Shown here piece after piece: positions 1 to 9,102 of a stretch of 64,000 bases of DNA. Each line of letters opens with the position of its first letter. The stretch's first letter is position 1. This DNA is from Polytrichum commune (lineage: Eukaryota; Streptophyta; Polytrichopsida; Polytrichales; Polytrichaceae): NCBI GenBank assembly GCA_950295325.1, contig OX485804.1:66812033-66876032 (forward strand), in the 5' to 3' direction. The notes under the pieces were generated by a model. That model was given only the letters and a program-made list of their open reading frames with translations, was not told the DNA's origin and made no database searches. The position numbers and the translations under genes were made by a program.

Positions 1-736
1 TCGCGTTGCCGGAGCAACACTACAACAACCCGAACCATACTAGGCAACTATGGCCTCACAATGGGCCAAAGCCCATGGAGGCCGTGCCGTTCGGCCTCGG
101 GTGGGTGAGGCCACACCACCTCACCCATATAAGCCTCTAGGACTCTACACGGAGCCCCTACCCCACCGCCAACCAACCTCTTGTCTCTCTACCAAGAGTT
201 GGGGCCAAGTGGACATTTTCCCTTAGCTGCTGGGCCTAGAACCCCCCCAGCAGCTTCAGACCATCATAACTTCCTTGTATGATGTCTGATCATAACAACC
301 AACCACTCCATCCTCATCTACGCTTCACGTAGATGCCGATGGACTCCTCGCTTGCCCCATTCGGGCAAGTCTTGAGGAAGTTATGCCTGTTTGAACCTTG
401 GCAGTCCCGGGAATCACTCCCAGGCACTGCTGTACCAGGGCGCTGTCCCGGGACAGCACCCCACTCAAATGGCCATAACTCCTAGCTCACACCTCCGATT
501 GAGGTGATCTTGAGCATTCTAGAATCACCACGCCATGAGCTACGCATAGCTCATGGCCTCACCCTCATGCCTCCTAGTCTTTGTGGGTGGGAGGCGTTCC
601 CAACGCCCGGGGCCCTCACCCACACTAGGATCACTTGGGCCCTCTCACCAACGGCGCCACAAGTCCCGGGTGTCACTCCGGGGTCCCCCTTGTGCCCATG
701 GTGTTTCGGCCACTCCTCATGGAGAGGTGCGCGACA
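1..736 (-). repeat. 3' LTR of gypsy element A (partial)
   Basis: Ends GGTGCGCGACA at 736, the terminus shared with the complete LTRs at 22,915, 28,996, 33,699 and 40,013. It carries the TCATAACAACCAACCACTCC variant at 290-309 that is also seen in element B and the solo LTR, unlike its own partner LTR. Confidence 0.9.
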
Positions 737-1480
737 CCACCCCTTGGTAGCCAAGTGCGTGGCTACATTGCAATTACACTCCGCTCGACCCACATAGTCC
801 GCCCAATCTCCTTGGTCCGCCCCCACCAAGTTCCTCAAGTATTGCTTCAAGACTCCATTCACATGCTCCGCTTTCCCATCCATTTGGGAATGCAAGGCCG
901 TGCTAAACCTTAGTTTCATTCCGACCTCCTTAGAGAAATGCATTGAAAATGCACTTGTGAACTTTGGATCTTGATCCCTCACAATCACTCTTGGCAACCC
1001 GTGGTGCCTCAACCATCCTTTGAGAAAAGGCTATGCGGTCTCCAACGCGGTGGCGGTTCCCACAATCGGCACCATGTGTGCCAACTTGGCAAACCGCTCT
1101 ACCATCAACAAGATGGCATCATACCCATGTGACTCCGGCAAACTTGTGATCAAGTCCATGCACATACTATGCCATGGCGCCGACGGGATAGGCAACGGTT
1201 GCAAGAAACCGCCTTGCTTTTGGTAAGAGGCTCGGTTCACTTGGCACTTTATTCACGCCTTCACAAAGTGGGTTATATCCTACTTTATGCACCGCCAATG
1301 GTACCTCTTTGACACCATTCTATGGTGGTTTTCTTTTTCTCCTCTATGGCCAGCAATAGGACTATCATATTCCACCTTCAAAACCAATAGCCTCAACTTG
1401 CCTTGTGGCACATACACCCAACTTTGCTTGCACTTGAACAATCCGTCCAACAACTTCACCTCTTAGAGCACCTTGCTCTT
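737..1480 (-). pseudogene. Integrase of gypsy A (DD35E), interrupted by stops
   Basis: The minus-strand frames give an integrase catalytic core. First Asp lies in SMCMDLITSL, second Asp in RDQDPKFTSAF, and Glu in the MDGKAEHVNGV block, so the three acidic residues are readable. The reading frame is broken by TGA at 1,253-1,255, next to the zinc-binding Cys region of the HHCC domain, and by TAG at 1,031-1,033 between the two catalytic Asp. Both stops recur at the same places in copies B and C. In this copy the low-coordinate side joins the 3' LTR directly, so the C-terminal linker and chromodomain are absent. Not functional as it stands. Confidence 0.8.
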
Positions 1481-1733
1481 GCGAAGCTCACCTAAAAGCT
1501 TTTCTGCTTAGGGGAAGTTAATTTACCCCTCCCGTATCTTGCATCACAAGTTTCCTTCGCCGGCACACATTAGCCACAAGGTTTGGATGGTTCTCATTGC
1601 TTGGAACTCTTCCGGTTTACTTCGCGCATCCGGCACCACATTTCCACGGTCCGGTTTGTGGATCAAATCCACCTACATAAGCGCGAAACTATCATGCCAC
1701 CGCAATGACTTGGCGCTCACTTGCGCTTGTATG

Positions 1734-2530
1734 TCAAAATACTTTTAGGACACATTGTCCATGTAGACCTTTGCTTTGTGCGACCCCAAATAATGTCGCC
1801 ACGTCTTCAAGCAATGCACTACGGCAAAGAAGTTCTTTGTCATCAGTTGGTTGTCTTCTTTGACAACCATCGAGCTTCATGCTCCCAAATGCAATGGCCA
1901 TCCATCGTACACATAATCCACCATTGGCAAAGGCACTCACCCCCTTATGCACCTCAAAAGGCTTGTCAAGCTCCGCGAACTTGAGCACGGGCGGCGAAGA
2001 GAACTTGCTCTTAAGCTCCCCAAAGACTCGTGACAAACATCATCCCACTCTTGGGATAGCCATTTCTTCCACAAGTCGGACAAGGTGGGAGAACCATCGA
2101 GCTTTATGCTCTCATATGCAATGGCCATCCATCTTGCATCAACATCCGCCAATGGTAAAGTCACTCGCCCCCCGTATGCACCTCAAAAGGTTTTTCAAGC
2201 TCCGCGAACTTGAACACGGGTGACAAAGAGGAACTTGGTGTTAAGCTCCTCAAAGACTTGGTGGCAAGGCTCATCCCACTCTTGGGATAGCCATTTCTTG
2301 CACAAGTTGGACAAGCTTCTACAACCATGGAGCTTAATGCTCCTATAAGCAATGGTCATCCATCTTGGATCAACATCCGCCAATGGTAAAGTCCTTCGCC
2401 TTCATGTGCACCTCAACATGCTCATGAAAACCCGGAAACTTAACCACATGTTGTGAAGAGAACTTACTCTTGAGCTCCCCAAAGGCTTGGTGACAAGGCT
2501 CATCCCACTCTTGGGATAGCCATTTTTTCC
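1734..2530 (-). repeat. RNase H region with ~230-bp tandem duplications (gypsy A)
   Basis: Minus-strand fragments show the RT-connection/RNase H signature (blocks like KPFEV and IAYESIKLDG) repeated. The anchor CTTGGGATAGCCATTT occurs near 2,050, 2,281 and 2,510, and GCAATGGYCATCCATC near 1,891, 2,118 and 2,350, giving about three units of ~230 bp. Units are degenerate and not all in one frame. The same expansion is present in B (three units) and C (four units). Confidence 0.75.
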
Positions 2531-2842
2531 AACATGTTGACTAAGGTTCTAGCAACCTTAGAAAAACCATGAATGAAGTGGTGGTAGTAGTTGTCTAGGC
2601 CAACAAATGACCTTAGCCCTTTTCTTGAATCAAGGGCCAATTCTCTTCTTGGATTGCCTTGACATTCTTCATGTTCGTCCACCAACTTCCTTCGTCACCA
2701 CATACCTCAAGAACTCAATCTCTCGTTGAGCAAAGTTATTTTTCACTTCTTGGCGGTAACTTTTTGGGCAACACATTGGTGAATACATCCTTGTATCTCA
2801 CCAACATCCCACCAATGTGGTTTGGAGGAGGCCCATCTTTCC
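2500..2842 (-). pseudogene. Reverse transcriptase remnant: C-terminal part only (gypsy A)
   Basis: The block with GLRSFVGLDNYYHHFIHGFS is the thumb/connection part that follows the RT palm in Ty3/gypsy. On its N-terminal side the coding text goes within about 150 bp straight into the linker that normally follows the protease. The fingers and palm with the catalytic YxDD motif are therefore absent. An internal deletion of several hundred bases, with a stop close to the junction (near 2,745), is the simplest reading. Copies B and C share it. Confidence 0.75.
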
Positions 2843-3234
2843 TAGCCTCCCCATACATGATTCCTTGGAGTTGCTCCAATTGAACCACGACCATTATGTT
2901 TTCTATTTTTCATTTGGTCCATTAAGACCAAATTCAACTTGGGTCCTCCTACCATAGGAGTCCTTGTCAATTTGAACTTCAATTCTTTGCCATTATGACA
3001 CATCATAATGCACCGCAAGCTCACCGGCTTGCATCTCACATCTATCATGTGAGTTTCAAAGTAGGCGGCCTTCACAATGACATGCATTTCATCTATTTCA
3101 CATGGTGTGAAATTTTGACTAAAATCCAATGTCCCACATTGAAAGGTTACATGCATCGCGGCCTCCTTTGTCTCATGCGGTTCGCCCTTTCCAAACCGCA
3201 CCTTGGTGGGCTTGCTTTCTCTATCAATCGGCAA
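2842..3234 (-). pseudogene. Protease/linker region of gypsy A
   Basis: A 130-residue open stretch, conserved in all three copies (26,496-26,885 and 37,533-37,922), with blocks CGTLDFSQNFTPCEID and NGKELKFKLTRTPMVGG. Its position between the gag-like region and RT, and the NGKE-type motif, fit the end of an aspartic protease and its linker. The catalytic D-S/T-G triplet is not visible, so an active protease cannot be claimed. Confidence 0.5.
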
Positions 3235-3384
3235 GCCCCAACTCCCTTGTGAGTTTTGGGCTCAAGAAGGAATGGCCTGCCTCTTTGTCAACCCATGAGA
3301 CAATTCTCCCATTCATTTGAGCCTCAAGGTACAAAAGACTTGGCCTTGGCTAAAGGCTACTAGCCTAGGCCACAATGCCATCGT

Positions 3385-3710
3385 CTTACATTCGGTCCTC
3401 GGCAACTTGGCTTGGCTTGGTCCGCAAAGCCAACTTTAAACATTTCGTCCGCGGGACAAATTGGGTTGGTGCCACAAAACCAATTTCTAATAGCTTGTCC
3501 GCAAAACAAACATGTTTTGCCTTGGTAGCACAAAGCCACCTTCCCACACTCCATCCGCGGCACGAACATGAATTGCCTTGGTAGGACAAACCCACCTCCC
3601 AACATTCCGTCCGCGGCACAAGTATGATTTGCTTTCGAAGCATAAAGCCACCTTTCAACATTCCGTCCGCGGCACCAACATGTTTTGCCTAAGTAAAATG
3701 GACCAAACAA
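3385..3710 (-). repeat. Degenerate ~60-65-bp tandem repeats in gag-proximal region (gypsy A)
   Basis: Six imperfect units keyed on CATTCCGTCCGCGGCAC and variants, near 3,390, 3,446, 3,495, 3,550, 3,610 and 3,660. Translated on the minus strand they give recurring Cys-containing blocks (CRGRNVERWLYASK, CFADKLLEIG). The same array occurs at 27,035-27,361 and 38,075-38,398. It does not form a regular CCHC knuckle. Confidence 0.7.
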
Positions 3711-4318
3711 TTTGCACTCATTTCTTTGGGACCTACTTTGGCTAAAGCCACTTGTGGTGATGCGCCGCCAAACTTCTCTTTGGGACCATCGGCTTCAATG
3801 CTCTTGCAAACTTGATGGTCCCCACCATGTCCTCAAGAAGCCTTAGGGACTTAAACAAGGCATCCACCACCCGCTTTTAAAACCCCACCTAAAACGATGC
3901 ATTTCTTAGAAAGCTCGTCCGTTTTAGGTGTATCCTTCATTTGTGCATTTGAATAGCGCACATAGGCCTTAAGAGGCCCCGGGTGCCTCATTAGCACCAA
4001 ATTCATTCCAACATCAATACCTTCCAAGCATTTCAAATTGGAATTTCAATCCAACATTAATGCCCTCCAAGGTTTTGGGTGCTTTCGGTATTCTAGGCCC
4101 CAAATGTTTTTTGAGGTTTGAGGGAGCCCTTTCAAAGCACTCCTCCATTTTCCTTACCAAATCCACCCTCATGCCCACCATTGTCATTAGAACCAATGGT
4201 ATGGTCAAATTCCACTTGCACATGATCCTTGTTCCAATTTGAGCCTCACAACCTTTTGGAAACCCCGGGCTCACCATCATAACCCGCATTTTTGATAGCC
4301 ATGTTTCCCTCAAAACTT
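3711..4318 (-). other. 5' internal region of gypsy A (gag position, no recognisable gag)
   Basis: Lies between the PBS and the tandem repeats, where gag is expected. Open stretches on the minus strand are short and broken, and I recognise no capsid domain. Nearly the same sequence is present at 27,362-27,983 and 38,399-39,018. Confidence 0.5.
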
Positions 4319-4340
4319 GGAACCCTGCTCTGATACCAAG
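4319..4340 (-). promoter_or_regulatory. Primer binding site (initiator tRNA-Met type), gypsy A
   Basis: Directly inside the LTR the minus strand reads CT then TGGTATCAGAGC, the classic PBS complementary to the 3' end of initiator tRNA-Met. This fixes the element orientation as minus. Confidence 0.9.
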
Positions 4341-5311
4341 TGTCGCAACCCTTGCTAACCCCCTTAGCAATCTTGCCAATTTTCAATTCTAGCAAAGGTT
4401 ACGAGCGCTAACCATTCGCATTCCGCCATGCTAATGGTTAGCTCCTCCTACCCCGGACCTTATAGTTCATAGGAGGGAACCAACCCTCCTACTTTGCTTT
4501 AGGGACTCACCCCTTAATCGGTAACCCACTCCTAGATGTGGACTTCCATCCATGGAAGTCCAATCCCATGTTGATCATCGTGTTGCCGGAGCAACACTAC
4601 AACAACCCGAACCATACTAGGCAACTATGGCCTCACATTGGGCCAATGCCCATGGAGGCCGTGCCGTTCGGCCTCGGGTGGGTGAGGCCACACCACCTCA
4701 CCCATATAAGCCTCTAGGACTTCACGCGGGGCCCCTACCCCACCGTCAACCAACCTCTTGTCTCTCTACCAAGAGTTGGGGCCAAGTGGACATTTTCCCT
4801 TAGCCGCTGGGCCTAGAAGCCCCCACAGCTTCAGACCATCATAACTTCCTTGTATGATGTCTGATGCTAACACTTGACCACTCCATCTTCATCTACGCTT
4901 CACGTAGATGCCGATGGACTCCTCACTTACCCCATTCGGGCAAGTTATGAGGACGTTATGCCTCTTTGAACCTTGGCAGTCCCGGGAATCACTCCCAGGC
5001 ACTGCTGTACCAGGGCGCTGTCCTGGGACAGCGCCCCACTCAAATGGCCATAACTCCTAGCTCACACCTCCGATTGAGGTGTTCTTGAGCATTCTAGAAT
5101 CACCACGCCATGAGCTACGCATAGCTCATGGCCTTACCCTTGTGCCTCCTAGTCTCCGTGGGTGGGAGGCGTTCCCAACGCCCGGGGCCCTCACCCACAC
5201 TAGGATCACTTGGGCCCTCTCACCAACGGCGCCACAAGTCCCGGGTGTCACTCCGGGGTCCCCCTTGTGCCCATGGTGTTTCGGGCACTCCTCATGGAGA
5301 GGTGCGCGACA
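4341..5311 (-). repeat. 5' LTR of gypsy A (971 bp)
   Basis: On the plus strand it starts TGTCGCAACCC and ends GGTGCGCGACA, so the ends form TGTCGC...GCGACA inverted termini. It is of the sequence type seen in element C (GATGCTAACAC near 4,860). Confidence 0.92.
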
Positions 5312-5630
5312 GGCGGACTGGGGGGAACGCGGGGGGCGGACGTAGGGGAACGGGTGCGGACTGGGGGGGAACGGGCGCGGACGGGAGGGAACGGGTGCGG
5401 ACTGGGGGGGAACGCGGGGGGCGGACGTAGGGGAACGGGTGCGGACTGGGGGGGAACGGGCGCGGACAGGAGGGAACGGGTGCGGACTGGAAGGAACGCG
5501 GGGGGCGGACGTAGGGGAACGAGTGCGGACGGGGGCGGGAACGGGTGCGGACTGGGAGGGGAACGGGCGCGGACGGGAGGGAACGGGTGCGAACAGGGTG
5601 GGAACGGGGAGCGGATGGAGGGGTATATAA
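5312..5630 (+). repeat. G-rich minisatellite (left array of the hAT)
   Basis: Imperfect units of about 20 bp built from GGGGGGAACGGGTGCGGACT and GGAACGGGCGCGGACGG, extremely G-skewed on the plus strand. It belongs to the same array family as 13,525-14,105 and 41,210-42,030, all in hAT elements. Many overlapping open frames here are low-complexity translations, not genes. The runs of G3-G6 could form G-quadruplexes (inference). Confidence 0.85.
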
Positions 5631-5631
5631 G
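5624..5631 (+). promoter_or_regulatory. TATA box upstream of the RING gene
   Basis: TATATAAG immediately after the G-rich array, about 470 bp before the chosen ATG at 6,099. It is a good match to a plant TATA box. Promoter function is inferred. Confidence 0.45.
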
Positions 5632-5732
5632 TGGAGGGGACCACTTACATACCCCACTCCACTCCTTGTGGGCGCCCGGACGACCCTCCTCTACTACAGA
5701 GTGCGGGGTTTAGCGGGGTGCTCGGAGGAGTT

Positions 5733-5756
5733 AAGGATCCCTTTTTTGGGATCCTT
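5733..5756. repeat. Perfect hairpin followed by T-run
   Basis: AAGGATCCC, six T, GGGATCCTT: a 9-bp perfect stem with an A/T-rich tract after it. It lies in the leader of the RING gene. It resembles a bacterial terminator in shape only. Confidence 0.6.
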
Positions 5757-6098
5757 TTATATTTTTTTTACTGACCTGTTTGTGGGTGTGATCCACGTGG
5801 ACCCATTCCCTTGTGACGTGGCATATTGCCTTTTTGGCATATTCCTTGTGACGCGCCCAGTCAACTGGCCTCTGCGTGAGCGCTGGTAGCGGGGTGCTCG
5901 AAGGGTATGCTGAATTTTTGTACTTTAAATTTTAACGACATTTTTGAATTAATTCCACAGCAACACTATTTTGAAGTGTATGCTTGGATGTTTTGTAGCA
6001 CTATTATGAAGTGCAATTAGTAATTTAAAAATTAGAGTTCTAGATTAGAATTAGAAACTACAATTTGGGTGGATCCGGCAAGTGAAGGATTTCCAGAC

Positions 6099-8402
6099 AT
6101 GACAAGTGGAGGATCTGGAGACATGGCAAGTGCAAGTGGAGGATCTGGAGACATGGCAAGTGGGGGATCAGGTTGTCACAGATCACATGTACGCAAGGCC
6201 GCTGGGTTGGAGTGGGATGTTTATGATGACAACACTGAAAAAGCCAGGGCAGGTTGGGAGAATGTACCACAACCGTGGTCAGTGAAGACTGCAATGCAGT
6301 ACGTGGGCTTCCCTCACTTTGATCGGTTGTGGCCAAGACCTTGTCACGAGCGACACTGCAAGGCCATCAGTGCGAGTTATATGCAGCTTGATGACGTGGA
6401 GGCAAAATGGAGATTCCTAACGATACTTAGAAGTATCTCCAATTTGGATAGATGGCCCAAGAGTGCAATTCCAAAGTCGGTGGCGTGTATGATGTATGCG
6501 GAGCACGTGTTGCGAGTTAGGGTGGATTGGTCAAGTTTGGCTACCCTGCATGGTCAAAAATTTGGGGGTATTGGAATTGCATTCACTAAATGCACAGTTC
6601 CAGATATTCCATACACTCCCGTTCCGGAGTGGTTCAGGAGGAATCCTCGACTAGTGGACGAGCCTGGGGCCCCAATTCCAGAGGGTCGGGAACCAAAAAA
6701 GCCACGTAATCGTAAACGACCAGCCAATGACGTGGAGATGGCCATCGAGGAGGCGTTTGAGCATATGGATGAGGGCATGGAGGCAAATGTCGAGGTCAAC
6801 AACCTGATCAACGACGTGGTTAACGAGGTCCTAGACGAGGTAAACCTTGGTGAACATGGAGTGGACCCGACGGAAAGCAGAATGGAGGAATTGCGTAAGC
6901 AACATGCGTTGAAAATTCGTGAATATAAAACGATGATTTTCGAGTTGGAAAATCGAGTTGCAACACTTACGATGGGGGAGGCTAGCAGTTCAAGTAGTAC
7001 ACCAATTAACCTTCAGTCTTTGGAAGCAGAGAGGGACGCAGCTTTACAGGAGGCCAAGATTGCAAAGTCACAAGCTCTGGAGGTATGTATGAGGAATGAA
7101 GTAATGCGAGGAAAGATGGAGGCTTTGCAAAAGGAGGTGGTGGACATGCAACAACAACTTCAAGTGGTCAATGAAGTGGTTGTTGATCACGAAGCCAAGA
7201 TTGGCGGACTGGAGGAGCAGAATGCAAGGTTGAAGAAATTTCTGTTGGATGCGATTGTGGAGCGCAAAAATATGAGGACAAGCACATTGCTTGCTATGGC
7301 CAAGGCTCATCAATTTGAAGCTGAGTTTGAGAGCATCCAGAAAGAATGGAACCGCAATCAGAGAATGCGGAATATGATGCTCACGTCATGGCCAGAAGAT
7401 GAGCAGATGTACCCTAGTAGGTGGGATAGGGATAATGAGTGGACATTGCCAAGCGGGAGCATCGATTGGCGTCAAGTGACCGACCCAGATCACCATTGGG
7501 ATGTGACCCAAGTGCATGAATATCCATTCCGCATGAGGGGTGAGTTGTTATGGCCAAATCCACATACAATGGTCTTCGACGGAACCGCATGTGCGATTTG
7601 CCAATGTCCATTTGGCCCAGAGGGATGCTATCAAGTTGGATCATGTGGGGCCCAATTCCATCCACAATGTCTAATAGGGAATATGATCAAGAAACGCCAA
7701 TGTCCTCATTGCAGATCACCCTTCCACCCTCGTTTGTACCTCCAATTTGGCCTTCGGGATTACATGCCTAACGACTGGGTATTAAAGCCATGGGACTTTC
7801 CCTTCGATCTTCAAGAGTTTGATGGGGAGAATGTTGAGTGGAGTTGGTTATACAATTGTGCCAAGGTTGAGCTATGGCACGAGAACAGAGATGGCGACTG
7901 GACACGGAATGCACGTCAAATTTTGTATGTTGCAGACGAGTTGTATCCCAACAAGCCCCCCGATCATGGCTTGAAAAGATTTTTGTACCAAACTCTTGAA
8001 TGGCATTGGGATTCAACCAGCAGACAATTAAAGAGAGGCATTCATCCTCCTTGGTACAATGCAGCAGGTCTCGAATCAGTATCGGAGCATGATTTGGAAG
8101 AAGATGCAGATGACATGCCTACAGAACGGGATCCGAGATATGAATTGCAGTTAGAGGTGGGGTACCACAAGAACAGGCTGCAGTTGGCTGCAATTGATGT
8201 ACTCTTGCATAGAGTTGCGGATGATGTGGTATTGAGATGGCTAAATGGTGGGCCTAGACCACGTAATGCCGTTCCATTGTCTCCTGGTAGTCGTCCATAC
8301 CTCACCCGTGGAACAACGCGAAGCATGGAAGTGGGGGAATCATCACGAGCACGACGAGGATCTACTTCACCTAGAATAGACCTCGATTCAGATTCGGATT
8401 AG
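6099..8402 (+). CDS. Coiled-coil RING-finger protein carried in the hAT element
   Basis: One long uninterrupted frame of about 767 residues. The frame is open from 6,069, but the first ATG is at 6,099 and is taken as the start. After a Gly/Ser-rich repeat (SGGSGDMAS) comes a 180-residue globular region without a family I recognise, then a Lys/Arg-rich stretch (KKPRNRKRP, possible nuclear signal), a long heptad-like coiled coil (residues ~270-450), and a RING finger at residues ~498-543 with CAIC, then C-x4-H-x2-C and CPHC. RING domains of this form act as E3 ubiquitin ligases (family knowledge). After the RING come Trp-rich blocks and an acidic Ser/Asp tail. It converges with the hAT transposase and shares its G-rich flank, so it is probably a second gene of the transposon. 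It could instead be a captured host gene. It is intact, unlike most genes here. Confidence 0.75.
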   Translation: MTSGGSGDMASASGGSGDMASGGSGCHRSHVRKAAGLEWDVYDDNTEKARAGWENVPQPWSVKTAMQYVGFPHFDRLWPRPCHERHCKAISASYMQLDDVEAKWRFLTILRSISNLDRWPKSAIPKSVACMMYAEHVLRVRVDWSSLATLHGQKFGGIGIAFTKCTVPDIPYTPVPEWFRRNPRLVDEPGAPIPEGREPKKPRNRKRPANDVEMAIEEAFEHMDEGMEANVEVNNLINDVVNEVLDEVNLGEHGVDPTESRMEELRKQHALKIREYKTMIFELENRVATLTMGEASSSSSTPINLQSLEAERDAALQEAKIAKSQALEVCMRNEVMRGKMEALQKEVVDMQQQLQVVNEVVVDHEAKIGGLEEQNARLKKFLLDAIVERKNMRTSTLLAMAKAHQFEAEFESIQKEWNRNQRMRNMMLTSWPEDEQMYPSRWDRDNEWTLPSGSIDWRQVTDPDHHWDVTQVHEYPFRMRGELLWPNPHTMVFDGTACAICQCPFGPEGCYQVGSCGAQFHPQCLIGNMIKKRQCPHCRSPFHPRLYLQFGLRDYMPNDWVLKPWDFPFDLQEFDGENVEWSWLYNCAKVELWHENRDGDWTRNARQILYVADELYPNKPPDHGLKRFLYQTLEWHWDSTSRQLKRGIHPPWYNAAGLESVSEHDLEEDADDMPTERDPRYELQLEVGYHKNRLQLAAIDVLLHRVADDVVLRWLNGGPRPRNAVPLSPGSRPYLTRGTTRSMEVGESSRARRGSTSPRIDLDSDSD

Positions 8403-9102
8403 TCATTTTTGTACCATGTTTAGGAAGTTGTATAGGAACGGATGAAGACTTTGGACACAATGAACATATTTCATGTTCAAAGTATATGTAATATAAAGAG
8501 GATTTACCGACAAGTTGTCATTTCTAAGATCGTGTAAAAGATAACATATGGATGCCACATGTTTTAATGTTATTTGAAACTTTTAAAAACTTACTTGAAT
8601 ATTAGTAATTCATATGATAATCTAACCAAAAGTACTATTGACTACATAGTCAATATTGAATACCACATAAAGATATAATTATATAAAACAGATAAAAAGG
8701 TCCTCAAAAAGAGGATGTCACCAACGAAGCATGTACAATCGAGCAATAGGGGATTGCAATATTTATAAAAGCATATTCTTTAAGAAGCTCAATAAATAAA
8801 CATAAAACTCCATTCACAGTAAGAATTATACAAAATAGTAATTAATAAAGGCATAACATGTTATTGGAGATTAATTGCAATGCTAAGTTGACAACCATAT
8901 TGTATTTTCAAAATTTTAAAAAACATGCAATAAATAATTTTATTACTATAATAAAATGTTACAACTTCGAAGGTAACGTTCGCTTTGTGGTCTAAATGTC
9001 TTACCGAAGGCCCTAAGGTTGTAACTTGTATCAATTTTGACGTAAGTAATAAATTATGGGAGTACATGGGAGCACCGAAATACCACATTTGTGCAAAACC
9101 AT
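8403..9102. other. AT-rich spacer between two convergent genes
   Basis: About 700 bp with no coding signal. Contains AATAAA-like signals on both strands, as expected for the 3' ends of the RING gene (+) and the transposase (-). Confidence 0.5.

Larger units (their letters stand above)
1..5311 (-). mobile_element. Ty3/gypsy chromovirus-family element A, defective, left LTR truncated by window start
   Basis: The coding strand is minus. The 5' LTR (4,341-5,311) is followed by a tRNA-Met-type primer binding site; the order is then gag-like region, protease, C-terminal part of RT, RNase H and integrase, ending at the other LTR (1-736). The reverse-transcriptase core is missing, and the roughly 1.5 kb carrying PPT and chromodomain that copies B and C have next to the 3' LTR is deleted: the LTR end at 736 joins integrase sequence directly. 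The two LTRs differ visibly (for example 288-310 against 4,862-4,880), so the copy is older than B or C or is a recombinant. It is inserted in the G-rich array of the surrounding hAT. Its TSD cannot be checked. Confidence 0.85.

Noticed and set aside
504-913. Frames beginning in the LTR (MILSILESPRHELR... and antisense partners), recurring at 5,079, 11,932, 22,683, 28,764, 33,467 and 39,781
   Set aside because: They are LTR sequence present at every copy and run into unrelated flanks; no conserved protein.
5079-5713. Overlapping Gly/Arg-rich and Pro-rich open frames
   Set aside because: They are translations of the GC-rich minisatellite and LTR end; no start context, and all six frames stay open because of composition. 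The same applies to 13,247-14,152 and 41,203-42,148.
5733-5770. Bacterial-type rho-independent terminator
   Set aside because: The shape fits, but the setting is a plant nuclear transposon; kept only as a hairpin.
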